Below are positions 8,286-15,743 of a stretch of 64,000 nucleotides of DNA, piece by piece. The notes beneath the pieces were generated by a model. That model saw nothing but the letters and a program-made list of their open reading frames with translations. It searched no databases and was not told the DNA's origin. The stretch covers positions 248,001 to 312,000 of the forward strand of contig NZ_CP093396.1 in the NCBI RefSeq assembly GCF_029027405.1, given 5' to 3'. Each line of letters starts with the position of its first letter. The stretch's first letter is position 1. Origin of the DNA: Sulfurimonas sp. Lineage in GTDB: Bacteria; Campylobacterota; Campylobacteria; Campylobacterales; Sulfurimonadaceae. The position numbers and the translations under genes are program-made.

Positions 8286-8319
8286 AAATGAACCTTCAAT
8301 AATTTATTTTAATAGCTAT

Positions 8320-8325
8320 ATTATA
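8320..8325 (-). promoter_or_regulatory. Probable -10 element of the toxin-antitoxin operon
   Basis: TATAAT on the minus strand 35 bases upstream of the antitoxin ATG. No convincing -35 hexamer at 17 bases. Confidence 0.45.
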
Positions 8326-8327
8326 TC

Positions 8328-8356
8328 AAAAGTTAAGTGGGTTTCACTTAACTTTT
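8328..8356. terminator. Perfect 12-bp hairpin between cassette genes
   Basis: AAAAGTTAAGTG and CACTTAACTTTT form an exact inverted repeat with a 5-base loop, just after the stop of the GIY-YIG-like pseudogene. GC-poor but with U-rich flanks on either strand; a weak bidirectional terminator is plausible. Confidence 0.5.
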
Positions 8357-8360
8357 CAAC

Positions 8361-8711
8361 TTAATCAAAAATATCACAAACTTGACATTCTAAATTTGAA
8401 TTATCTGGACGATCAGGATGTATTTCATTATCAAGTTTTTTATCTTCACCAAAATCATGATAATTTTGACATTCTTTTTCAAAAGCATTTTTTGGACTTG
8501 AATCATATGAGAATTTAAATTTTTTATAATTTCCAACACCATGTTTAATTCTATCATTTAAATCTATATCTGAACGACCAACATATTTTACATAAAATGT
8601 TTCATCTTTGACATGTCCAAAGGCATAATTACCTGCTTATTTTTTAGTTATTTCCTTATCAATACTCTCTTTTGTAAGAGGGAATGCACCATTCATTTCT
8701 AATTTAGCCAT
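8361..8711 (-). pseudogene. GIY-YIG-like cassette protein broken by one in-frame stop
   Basis: A 117-codon frame starting MAKLEMNGAFPLTKESIDKEITKK. Codon 25 is TAA (8637-8639); the same frame then continues AGNYAFGHVKDETFYVKYVGRSDIDLNDRIKHG and ends LDNEIHPDRPDNSNLECQVCDIFD. The YVGRSD...DLNDRIKHG stretch and the CxxC tail recall small GIY-YIG-related cassette proteins. No alternative start lies just after the stop, so it is best treated as a pseudogene, unless the base is a sequencing error. Confidence 0.65.
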
Positions 8712-8760
8712 TTTTCTTTTCTCCTTTTAATTTTTAAAGTTTGTAATAGTTGCTGAATTT

Positions 8761-8871
8761 TTACAACATAGATACACTTTGATGCGGAGCTCCTGCCATT
8801 TGTTGTATGTAGCGTAGCGAAATACGACAAATGGATGGTGGCACGTTTAGGGCGCAGCTTCGCCGTTGTAC
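8761..8871 (-). repeat. attC-like site of the long GC-stem class
   Basis: Shares about 90 bp with the site at 26774-26937, including the inner hairpin CCATTTGT...ACAAATGG and the GCAGCTTCGCCGTTGTAC end. The opposite stem arm is degenerate here (TTACAACATAG...GCGGAGCTC). Confidence 0.7.
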
Positions 8872-8897
8872 GTTTCCGCTCCGCGGGAACGTACAAC
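8865..8897. repeat. 33-bp hairpin spacer joining two attC sites
   Basis: GTTGTACGTTTCC and GGGAACGTACAAC pair around GCTCCGC. The left arm is also the end box of one attC and the right arm is the start box of the next. The same 33 bases recur at 26931-26963. Confidence 0.75.
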
Positions 8898-8958
8898 GTT
8901 TGACTTTAGCCAATAAATGACCGTTAGGGCATTTATTGGTTACAAAGTTTTGTTATCT
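8891..8958 (-). repeat. attC site
   Basis: GTACAACG to GTTTTGTTATCT with core GCCAATAAATGACC/GGGCATTTATTGGTT. The cassette that should follow is replaced by an IS5-family fragment after ~20 bases. Confidence 0.82.
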
Positions 8959-8977
8959 AATTAGCTAAGTTTAATAA

Positions 8978-9188
8978 TTGAACCCTCTGAACAAGTCAGC
9001 TGATTCTTCTTTATATTAATATTCTATCATTTTAAAAATTCTCTTTCAATTTTGAGATGAATTTTTGAGTATATTTTCTATATTTTTACTAATATATGCA
9101 ATATTAGTCTCTCTTCTTGTCGTTTTATATCAGTTTATTGCTCTTACCAGTGCAGGTGTCCGTCTCAGATTATAACAAGCAGCCAACT
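8978..9188 (-). mobile_element. Fragment of the IS5-family element (3' end only)
   Basis: Begins with the terminal repeat TTGAACCCTCTGAACAAG and matches, in reverse, the last ~210 bases of the complete copy at 19428-20689, including the codons for the end of the transposase (ACCAGTGCAGGTGTCCGTCT). It stops at the IS3-family element; the remainder is absent on the other side. Confidence 0.85.
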
Positions 9189-10539
9189 ATAATGCCCCTA
9201 AAATCTAAGACACCAATTCAGTAGGATTTATTTTCAAAAAAGCTAAAATAAGTAAGAATTATGGAGATAAATTATGAGTAGAAAACAAGGGCAAACTTAT
9301 ACGGCAAAACAGAAGACTAAAATAGTCTTAGAAATGTTAAAAGAAGATATGACAATAAGTCAGTTAGCAACTAAGTATAAAATCACTTCTCAATCATTAG
9401 GAAAATGGAAGACTCAATTTTTAGAAAATGCATCTTTAGCATTTGACTTGGGTGGAGCGACGAAAGCTTATAGAGATGAAATAGAAGAGTTAAAAACTGA
9501 GAATGATGGCTTAGCTAAGGCACTAGGAAAAGCAACTGTAAGAGCAGGTTTCGTTGAAAAAAAGCTAAAGAGCTTGGACTTATGTAATAAAAAAGCTTTG
9601 ATCGAGTCCAAGCATAAAAAATTATCAATTTCAGAGCAATGTGAGATATTTGGTATTAGTAGAAGCCACTATTACTATCAACCAGTACCAATGAGTCAAA
9701 AAAACATCAAACTACTTCATAAAATTGATGAGATAGCTACAGAGAACTCAGAGTATGGTTATAGGTTTATCTACGAGCAACTCAAAGAAGATGGCTATGC
9801 CATTGGCAGAAATAGAGTCTTGAAATATATGGCAATACTTGGCATACAAGCAATATACCCAACTAAAAAGAAACTAACAAGTATTAAAAATAAAGAACAT
9901 AAAATATATGAGTACCTCCTCAAGAAGTATTGGACTAGAGTTGGTAAGAAAAATACTGTCTATGTGCCTACTCCAAACGAAGTATGGAGTGGTGACATTA
10001 CCTATATTCGTATTAACGGAGGTTTTATGTATCTGGCAGCAGTTATAGACTGGCATTCTAAAGCTATACTCTCCTATAAAATATTATCATGCCCTTGTGG
10101 TACTAATTCTATGGATGCAACACTTGCAACCGATGTGCTAGAAAAGGCACTTGCAAAGTATCCTAAGCCTAAGATATTTAATAGTGATCAAGGAAGTCAA
10201 TATACAAGCAATGAGCATACTCAGATACTTAAAAGATATAATATTCAAATATCAATGAATGGGAAAGCTAGAAGTATTCACAATATAGTAATTGAGAGAT
10301 TTTTTAGAACCCTTAAACATGGTAATATTTACATAAATGATTATCAAACTATTAGAAATTTAAAAGAAGGAGTTAAAGCTTATATCTATAAATACAACTT
10401 TAAGAGATTTCACTCAAGTTTAGATTATAGAAAACCGATGAATGTTTATCTTGAATATCTAAAAAATGTAGGGTAAGGTAACAGTTGCTTATGAAATTAA
10501 ATCTTTAGGAAAGTTGTCTTGATTTTTAGGGGCATTATA
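9188..10539 (+). mobile_element. IS3-family insertion sequence, copy 1 (1352 bp)
   Basis: Ends are TATAATGCCCCTAAAATC... and the inverted ...GATTTTTAGGGGCATTATA, imperfect ~27-bp terminal repeats. The same 1352-bp unit is at 47795-49146 with an identical protein. No target duplication is evident here: an IS5-family fragment is on one side and a response-regulator tail on the other, which suggests a deletion or rearrangement after insertion. Confidence 0.9.
9274..10476 (+). CDS. IS3-family transposase, OrfA and OrfB fused in one frame
   Basis: 400 residues. Residues 1-90 are the OrfA helix-turn-helix and leucine-zipper part; about 110-170 is the HTH_21 region; about 225-385 is the integrase core. 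The DDE triad is D241 (WSGDITYI), D305 (FNSDQGSQY) and E341 (VIERFFRTLKHG), the D-x35-E spacing of IS3. Most IS3 elements make this fusion by a -1 frameshift; here it is one continuous frame, so control by frameshifting is lost or absent. RBS GGAG precedes the start. Confidence 0.93.
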   Translation: MSRKQGQTYTAKQKTKIVLEMLKEDMTISQLATKYKITSQSLGKWKTQFLENASLAFDLGGATKAYRDEIEELKTENDGLAKALGKATVRAGFVEKKLKSLDLCNKKALIESKHKKLSISEQCEIFGISRSHYYYQPVPMSQKNIKLLHKIDEIATENSEYGYRFIYEQLKEDGYAIGRNRVLKYMAILGIQAIYPTKKKLTSIKNKEHKIYEYLLKKYWTRVGKKNTVYVPTPNEVWSGDITYIRINGGFMYLAAVIDWHSKAILSYKILSCPCGTNSMDATLATDVLEKALAKYPKPKIFNSDQGSQYTSNEHTQILKRYNIQISMNGKARSIHNIVIERFFRTLKHGNIYINDYQTIRNLKEGVKAYIYKYNFKRFHSSLDYRKPMNVYLEYLKNVG

Positions 10540-10570
10540 CTCTATTGGTTATGTGATTAAGAGAAGATAA
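10539..10570 (+). pseudogene. 32-base tail of a response-regulator gene
   Basis: Identical to the last 32 bases (39972-40003) of the OmpR-family regulator gene in this window, including its TAA stop. It starts at the IS3 element edge and ends at an attC-like site. Confidence 0.8.
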
Positions 10571-10602
10571 GGACTGAAGATAGCTACTCTATTTTGTTAG
10601 CA
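10566..10602 (-). repeat. Very short attC-like site (37 bp)
   Basis: TAAGGACTGAAGATAG joined directly to CTACTCTATTTTGTTAGC. These are the two outer parts of sites such as 11260-11326 with the central ~28 bases missing and the distal AAC box damaged. Confidence 0.6.
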
Positions 10603-10933
10603 TATGTCCTCTTAACAGTTTTTGTAATAACAGCTCTTCTACATTTTGTCTTGAATCAAAAATAGCCATAATATAAACAGTGTCATTTTCAATTTTATAC
10701 ATAATTCTCCAAGGTTGTTCAATCAGTTCTCTATAAATAGTTATACCTTCTTTTTGAAGTTCAGGAACTACTCTACCTCTTAAAGGAAGAGAGTTACTAG
10801 ATTGTGCTTTTTCTTTTATTTGTTCATAAACTTTTCTTGCAGCATTTAAACTATCATTTTTGACATAATCTACAATATTTAAAAGGTCTTCTTTTGCATT
10901 TGAAGTCCATTTAACTTTATAAGTTTTACTCAT
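10589..10933 (-). CDS. RelE/ParE-family toxin
   Basis: 114 residues: MSKTYKVKWTSNAKEDLLNIVDYVKNDSLNAARKVYEQIKEKAQSSNSLPLRGRVVPELQKEGITIYRELIEQPWRIMYKIENDTVYIMAIFDSRQN. It has the RelE/ParE pattern, with the helical hairpin, the R-x-x-P-E-L segment and the W-R-I-x-Y-x-I strand followed by a final strand and basic residues. The upstream Phd-like antitoxin overlaps it by 4 bases (ATGA). The C-terminus lies in the short attC. Confidence 0.88.
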   Translation of the reverse strand: MSKTYKVKWTSNAKEDLLNIVDYVKNDSLNAARKVYEQIKEKAQSSNSLPLRGRVVPELQKEGITIYRELIEQPWRIMYKIENDTVYIMAIFDSRQNVEELLLQKLLRGHMLTK

Positions 10934-11202
10934 TTGCTAAGGAGTTCTTCAACAGAGCTAAAAACATCTTCCCCAGTATGAAGATTTCCACTTCTAATAT
11001 CTTCTTCTGCAAATGAAAGAAGCTTCATTATAGTAAGAGCATTTTTCATATCTTCATAACTCTTTGGATCTTGTATAACAGCTTTAGCTTCACCATTTTG
11101 TGTGATTATCATAGGTCTATGAGTTTCATTGATATATTTTAAAACATCAGCTGCTCTACTTTTTAGATAGGTTACAGGCTTTATATCATTTGTAATTTGC
11201 AT
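10930..11202 (-). CDS. Phd/YefM-family antitoxin
   Basis: 90 residues. The N-terminus MQITNDIKPVTYLKSRAADVLKYINETHRPMIITQNGEAKAVIQDPKSYEDM is a typical Phd/YefM DNA-binding domain (prevents toxin action and autoregulates); the C-terminal ~30 residues would wrap the toxin. RBS GGAG lies upstream. Second toxin-antitoxin pair of the array. Confidence 0.9.
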   Translation of the reverse strand: MQITNDIKPVTYLKSRAADVLKYINETHRPMIITQNGEAKAVIQDPKSYEDMKNALTIMKLLSFAEEDIRSGNLHTGEDVFSSVEELLSK

Positions 11203-11259
11203 AAAATCTCCTTCAGTCCTTTTATTGTACCAAATTAAGACTTAATATATAAACGTGAT

Positions 11260-11326
11260 GCTAACGGTTGAAGATAGCCAATAAATTACCACTAGGTAAT
11301 TTATTGGCTACTCTGTTTTGTTAAGC
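11260..11326 (-). repeat. attC site
   Basis: GCTAACGG...GTTTTGTTAAGC with core GCCAATAAATTACC/GGTAATTTATTGGC. Read on the minus strand it has R boxes GCTTAAC and GTTAGC, a near-canonical match to RYYYAAC and GTTRRRY. Confidence 0.9.
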
Positions 11327-12660
11327 TTTTGTAACTCTCTAAACCCAGCATCTAAATCTTCTTCCGTATAATCAGCCAATAAAAATAAGCAGCCAAACAG
11401 AGCAGTTCTTGTAATGATACTTGCTTGTTCTCTTTGTCTTTTGAACGATTTTAATCTTTCATAATGAGTGCCATGCAATATTTGAGACCTACCGTAATCA
11501 TATATTTCTTTTACAAATTCTTTTAAACTGGTTTCTTTTTTTATGTCTTTTAAAATAATATCATTTTCTGATATACCATAGATAGTTTGTAACATATTTA
11601 ATATGCCATTATATTTACCTCCGTTTGACAGCACATCTAAAGAGGTTGCAATTTTAGTTAAGGCTATTGCATCATTTTGCTCTCTAATTCCTTCTGCATA
11701 CCAATCAAGTGCAGTTGCCCAACGACTAGATAATTTTGGATACTTTGCTTCTTGTGGGTTTTCAAGTGCATATAGAATTTCTGATATACCTTGTAAAAAC
11801 TTTTGATTATCCTTTTTTAAAAGTTCTTCATGTGATTGTTTTGGAGATATAATAGGAATTCTTGAACTTAAAGAACTACTTGGTAGCCATAAATTACCAT
11901 CTGTTTCAACAATCCCATGTGTCATGATAGGTATAGTTCTTTCTGAAAGCAATATTTGCTGATAAAAAACGTCTTTATTAAAAAGTAAAGAGATTGAATC
12001 TAATGTTGTTTTAGCAATTATATTAGCTAGTTTATAAGAGTAGTCCTTTTCAAAACCTTTAATTGTAATTTTTATCATAGCAGGTGCTTTTTCTATAGCA
12101 TTAAATACACTCTCAATCATCCAATCACATGGTTCATTAGGTGTTTCTGTTTTGATTTTATTTACACTGTCTTTTAAATATTGTTTCCAGTTAAAATTAT
12201 CAAAACATTCTCTTCCTGTAATATTTATAGAATCAATCCATGTTTGAATATTCATAATATGTATATTACCTAACTTTAAAGTTTTAATTTTTTCAAAACC
12301 TAGTGTATGCACTGGAATATAATGTGTGTATATTGTCATTTGATTTTTTGTTGTATCTTTAATAGATTGTTTTAATTTCTGCATTACTTCTATTTGGTTT
12401 GTCTCAAAATTATTTAATTTATTTTCTGTATAAAAGTCTATTGTGCATTGCTTAACAATTTTAATAAAATTATTAAGCTCAATTGTTTCAAAGTCAGGAT
12501 CGTTTATATGAATAGTCTCTGATAATTTATAAAATAATGCAATAGATTTAGGTGTAAAACCACATTGTATCCCACTTTTAGATGTCATGAAATTAAATCC
12601 AAAATCATTAAAGTTACCTAATTCAGATATTAATTCAATCAGCATATCTTTTATTTTCAT
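11308..12660 (-). CDS. Large cassette protein with C-terminal HEPN-type RxxxxH motif
   Basis: 450 residues. The C-terminal third (from about residue 310) is all-helical and carries R391-SQIL-H396 in the context YDYGRSQILHGTHYE, the RxxxxH signature of HEPN RNases, close to the Apea-HEPN arrangement. The N-terminal ~300 residues are unrecognised and could sense a ligand or invader. A single-gene cassette between attC sites at 11260 and 12677. Many Apea-HEPN proteins act in phage defence; the specific role here is inference. Confidence 0.65.
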   Translation of the reverse strand: MKIKDMLIELISELGNFNDFGFNFMTSKSGIQCGFTPKSIALFYKLSETIHINDPDFETIELNNFIKIVKQCTIDFYTENKLNNFETNQIEVMQKLKQSIKDTTKNQMTIYTHYIPVHTLGFEKIKTLKLGNIHIMNIQTWIDSINITGRECFDNFNWKQYLKDSVNKIKTETPNEPCDWMIESVFNAIEKAPAMIKITIKGFEKDYSYKLANIIAKTTLDSISLLFNKDVFYQQILLSERTIPIMTHGIVETDGNLWLPSSSLSSRIPIISPKQSHEELLKKDNQKFLQGISEILYALENPQEAKYPKLSSRWATALDWYAEGIREQNDAIALTKIATSLDVLSNGGKYNGILNMLQTIYGISENDIILKDIKKETSLKEFVKEIYDYGRSQILHGTHYERLKSFKRQREQASIITRTALFGCLFLLADYTEEDLDAGFRELQKLNKTE

Positions 12661-12676
12661 TTGAATCCTTATGTAA

Positions 12677-12734
12677 GCTTAACGTTCATCTTCAGCGACG
12701 CTCTCTTTGCGTTCGTTGCTAGGTTTTGTTGTAT
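12677..12734 (-). repeat. attC site
   Basis: GCTTAACG...GTTTTGTTGTAT with inner AGCGACG...CGTTCGTTGCT. Separates the HEPN cassette from the ABC-3C-like cassette. Confidence 0.85.
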
Positions 12735-12759
12735 GTATTACACAAGATAAAGGTACTAA

Positions 12760-14472
12760 CTAGAAATCTCCAAAAAGTTTATCATTTTCATCTAAAAATC
12801 GCACTTCATTCTTTTTAGCATCGTCTGAAATATTTTTATCTTTTATTTCATCAAAAACACTAGTAATAACAACTTGAGCATTATGCTCTGCTGTAAGTTT
12901 TTTTATAGCATTTGACAATCCAATTTGATATTCATTTCTATCTCCATCAAATGGAGAATCCAATACAGCAAATCTGAAAAAGTTATCTTCTTTATTATTA
13001 ATTAAAATTGCTATTGAGAATAAAAAACTTAATAATTTTCTAAATGTGTGTCCATCATCTCGTTGATTATTAAAATTATTATTATTGGATATTTTCAGAT
13101 TAAACTCGATGTTTTTATGTGAATTAAGTCCGACAGAGAAAAGGGCTTCTTCATTAAATATTATTCTTGCATACTGCTCAATTATATGCTTAATATTATT
13201 GTTATTTCTAAAAAACTCTATTGTCTTTTCTATTCTTTTTACTATATTATCCAACTCACTATTTTTTGTACTTTTCAAAAAGATTTTTGATTCTAGTAAC
13301 TCATACTTTTCGAGTTTGTCTTTTTCACGGTTTATATTTGTTTCAATTTCAATAATTTCTTTTTCAATTTTTTTAAATTTCGACATTGTATTACTATCTG
13401 TTAATACGGATAATAACTCAACTCTTTGATTATTTAGTAAGAAAAGACTATTTTCAATTTCATCCAATTCAGATATAAAAGATTTCTTGTTATCTTGCAA
13501 TATCTCTATTCGTTCAGTAGATAAGTTTTTATTAAATTCAACTACCTTTGCATACTCATTTTTAATAGAATTTGGAAATACTAGATCTATTTCTTTAAAC
13601 AATTCATCAATTTCATTCATCTCTATAAGTAGTTTATCCTCACTAGCTTGATTGATATATGCAATTTCCCTGTTTAATGAGTTTCTTTGCTTATTTAACT
13701 TAGAAATTTTTGTTTCAACATCTAAAACAAGTTCTTTACTTAAATTATTTTCTTCAAGATAAAAATCAAATGTTTGAAACCTTTTTTCTTTTTCATCTCT
13801 TATTTTACTTAAAAGTTCAATCTCACCTTCTATAAAATCTCTTGTCTTATTCGCACCAACTTCAAATTCTAATACTGAAATTTCTTTATCTAGTTTTAAA
13901 ATATCAGCTTCAAGTAAATATTTTTCTTTTATAAAATTACCATCAATATTTAGCAATGTTGCTACTATTGGTTTAAAGTCAATATCTTTGCTTCGATTAT
14001 ATTTATTTAATCTAAAAATATCACTTTGGTCATCTTGTGTTCTTAAGAAGTAATTTAAATAATGTCTAAAATTAAGAGGTCTTCCAACAAGTTGATATTC
14101 TAATAATTGATTCAAAAATGTTAAAGCGTTCTCTTGCCCTCCAGTAAAATCAAAATTTACTTCATTTAAACATTCAATGCTAGAAGTAGACTTCTTGATA
14201 CTTATCCCATTTCTTGAAGCATTTAAAACTCTTTTAATAGTCACATAAAAGTCTCTGATTTGTATTTCTAAATAAAACTCTAATTCTTTCTTGTTTTTAA
14301 ACTTTTCGAGTTTTAAAAAGGATGGTTTGTCTTTTAGAAGACAAAAATCTAAAAGCTCTAATAGTTTAGTTTTACCAACACTATGTCCATCTGAAAGTAT
14401 AAAACTAATAGAATCATTAAAGTAGATATTTTTGAATTCACTATCATTAGAATAAATTTTGATAAATTTCAT
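12760..14472 (-). CDS. ABC-3C-type ATPase (DUF2326/YydD-like)
   Basis: 570 residues. An N-terminal P-loop SVGKTKLLELLDF (about 31-43), a long coiled-coil middle (about 190-430) and a C-terminal ATPase half with FRKLLSFLFSIAILI and a Walker-B-like FAVLDSPFDGD near residue 505. This is the SMC/RecN-like layout of DUF2326 ATPases, which energise ABC-three-component conflict systems. It is the last gene of a tight four-gene operon (4-base overlap with the gene before), which matches the ATPase, middle component and effector plan. Phage defence is the likely role, not shown here. Confidence 0.75.
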   Translation of the reverse strand: MKFIKIYSNDSEFKNIYFNDSISFILSDGHSVGKTKLLELLDFCLLKDKPSFLKLEKFKNKKELEFYLEIQIRDFYVTIKRVLNASRNGISIKKSTSSIECLNEVNFDFTGGQENALTFLNQLLEYQLVGRPLNFRHYLNYFLRTQDDQSDIFRLNKYNRSKDIDFKPIVATLLNIDGNFIKEKYLLEADILKLDKEISVLEFEVGANKTRDFIEGEIELLSKIRDEKEKRFQTFDFYLEENNLSKELVLDVETKISKLNKQRNSLNREIAYINQASEDKLLIEMNEIDELFKEIDLVFPNSIKNEYAKVVEFNKNLSTERIEILQDNKKSFISELDEIENSLFLLNNQRVELLSVLTDSNTMSKFKKIEKEIIEIETNINREKDKLEKYELLESKIFLKSTKNSELDNIVKRIEKTIEFFRNNNNIKHIIEQYARIIFNEEALFSVGLNSHKNIEFNLKISNNNNFNNQRDDGHTFRKLLSFLFSIAILINNKEDNFFRFAVLDSPFDGDRNEYQIGLSNAIKKLTAEHNAQVVITSVFDEIKDKNISDDAKKNEVRFLDENDKLFGDF

Positions 14473-14711
14473 TTTAATAGCACCTTGTCTTCATTTTTTT
14501 TGTATTCAATTTTATTAAACATGTATAAGAAATTAAGACTAAAAATAAAACTTTTGTCTGATATTTTTAATTTATTCTTTAACCTAAGTAGAACATTACT
14601 GATTTTGTCTTCTTGATTATGTATATCTTTTAAATCATTAATAATATATTTTGATACAACTAAGATATCTTCATTTAAGGGTTTAAGTTTGTGTGGTTTA
14701 ATATAAGTCAT
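14469..14711 (-). CDS. Probable ABC-3C middle component
   Basis: 80 residues (MTYIKPHKLKPLNEDILVVSKYIINDLKDIHNQEDKISNVLLRLKNKLKISDKSFIFSLNFLYMFNKIEYKKNEDKVLLK). Small, winged-helix-like, with the S/L-x-F-L-Y-x-L-x-x-I-x-Y pattern known from ABC-3C middle components. Overlaps both neighbours (TAATG upstream, ATGA downstream), so it is made in step with the ATPase. Confidence 0.65.
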   Translation of the reverse strand: MTYIKPHKLKPLNEDILVVSKYIINDLKDIHNQEDKISNVLLRLKNKLKISDKSFIFSLNFLYMFNKIEYKKNEDKVLLK

Positions 14712-15193
14712 TATTTATCCCCTATAAAGCATTCTCTGTATAGAAAGAATAGTAATAGTTTCATTACATCTTTATCATCACCCTTTAAGCCTTTTGTGTG
14801 CTCTTGTATCAAAATATTAAATATATTAGGCGTTAATTTATGACTTTTTCTATCTTGATGAGAATAAATAAAAAGTTTCAATGTATCGCTAGCAGAATCT
14901 ATATCATCATATAGTGAATTATCAATCACAAATTTTTCTAAAATTTCTATTTTACTTTCTTGTTTTTTTATAAAACTATCGTAAAAATCAATTAGCTCAT
15001 TTTGAATATTTTTTTCATCTATCTTAATAGAACTATTGTCAGTAATTACATTCTTTCCACTAGTTGTTAATGTATTTAAAAGTTGTTTTACTTTTGGTGT
15101 TTCCTCACGTACAATTTCTTGTAATCTTTCAACATCAATACTAATTTGGTAGTTAATGATATTATCTCCAAAAAGATTAGTCTGCTTAATCAA
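14711..15193 (-). CDS. ABC-3C-associated protein (effector or its C-terminal part)
   Basis: 160 residues, helical. The C-terminal half (LTPNIFNILIQEHTKGLKGDDKDVMKLLLFFLYRECFIGDK) resembles the conserved C-terminal region of ABC-3C effectors that docks to the middle component; the N-terminal part is a probable coiled coil. The start is TTG with AAGGAA 9 bases upstream and overlaps the previous stop (TTGA). No catalytic motif is visible, so killing activity may reside in the adjacent membrane protein. Confidence 0.6.
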   Translation of the reverse strand: MIKQTNLFGDNIINYQISIDVERLQEIVREETPKVKQLLNTLTTSGKNVITDNSSIKIDEKNIQNELIDFYDSFIKKQESKIEILEKFVIDNSLYDDIDSASDTLKLFIYSHQDRKSHKLTPNIFNILIQEHTKGLKGDDKDVMKLLLFFLYRECFIGDK

Positions 15194-15378
15194 TTGATTG
15201 TTCCTTCATTATCGCCAAATGTATTTTTTTGATCTAAGTTTTTAGATTTATCTATAAACTTATTAATGCTAATCACTTTAGAAGCCACAAATAAGGTGAT
15301 TGCAAGACTTATGATACTCGAAATACTTGCCAAGACTATAAAAGTATTGTTATCAGCTAATTCATTTATAAAGTTCAT
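15190..15378 (-). CDS. Single-pass membrane protein of the ABC-3C-like operon
   Basis: 62 residues with one strong membrane helix at about 12-34 (TFIVLASISSIISLAITLFVASKVI) and a polar tail. First gene of the four-gene cassette and coupled by overlap to the next. A small membrane protein here could be the effector that perforates or depolarises the membrane when the ATPase complex senses infection; this is inference from position. Confidence 0.6.
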   Translation of the reverse strand: MNFINELADNNTFIVLASISSIISLAITLFVASKVISINKFIDKSKNLDQKNTFGDNEGTIN

Positions 15379-15498
15379 TTGATTCCTTTATCGTATTTTA
15401 TCATCTTTGTGTTAATTTCAAATATTATTTTGCTTTTTGTAATTTTTTTAGAATAAATCATAAGTATGCAAAGTATGAGTCTTATTCCCTAGTCATAC

Positions 15499-15652
15499 AA
15501 CGGGGGCGCGGGTGAGTAACTGCCGTTGGTAAAACTTTAGTTTTTCCAATGGTTGCTTGCTCCTCCCGCTTGTTATCTGGCGCTGTGCGACAGATGACCA
15601 GTGGGTGTTCAACCCGCGCCCCCGTTATCCGGTCACGCAGTGAGCGGATAAC
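15499..15652 (-). repeat. 151-bp GC-rich gene-less unit, copy 1
   Basis: From AAC to GGATAAC. Contains an outer stem GGGGGCGCGGGT/ACCCGCGCCCCC, two inner hairpins, and the 29-bp terminal hairpin GTTATCC...GGATAAC (15624-15652). Lies between the HEPN/DUF262 attC and the start of the ABC-3C-like operon. Confidence 0.88.
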
Positions 15653-15715
15653 GTTTGTCGTGAGCGATAATTTTTCCGCTAGGATAAATTATTAGTCTCC
15701 TCGTTTTTGTTATAC
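15646..15715 (-). repeat. attC site
   Basis: GGATAACG...GTTTTTGTTATAC with core GATAATTTTTCC/GGATAAATTATTAGTC. Belongs to the DUF262/HEPN cassette. Confidence 0.85.
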
Positions 15716-15743
15716 ATAAGTGTTTAGAATTCTACTTACCTGT

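Noticed and set aside
8699..8896. 65-codon frame overlapping the attC at 8761
   Set aside because: Lies across palindromic attC DNA without a ribosome site and overlaps the start of the GIY-YIG-like pseudogene.
11603..11806. Short frames antisense to the HEPN, SIR2-HerA, metH and aldehyde dehydrogenase genes
   Set aside because: All are shadows of strong genes, without ribosome sites or recognisable protein features.
15511..15523. GCGGGTGAGTAAC in the 151-bp unit resembles a 16S rRNA segment
   Set aside because: The match is about a dozen bases; nothing else of rRNA is present and the unit is explained by its own symmetry.
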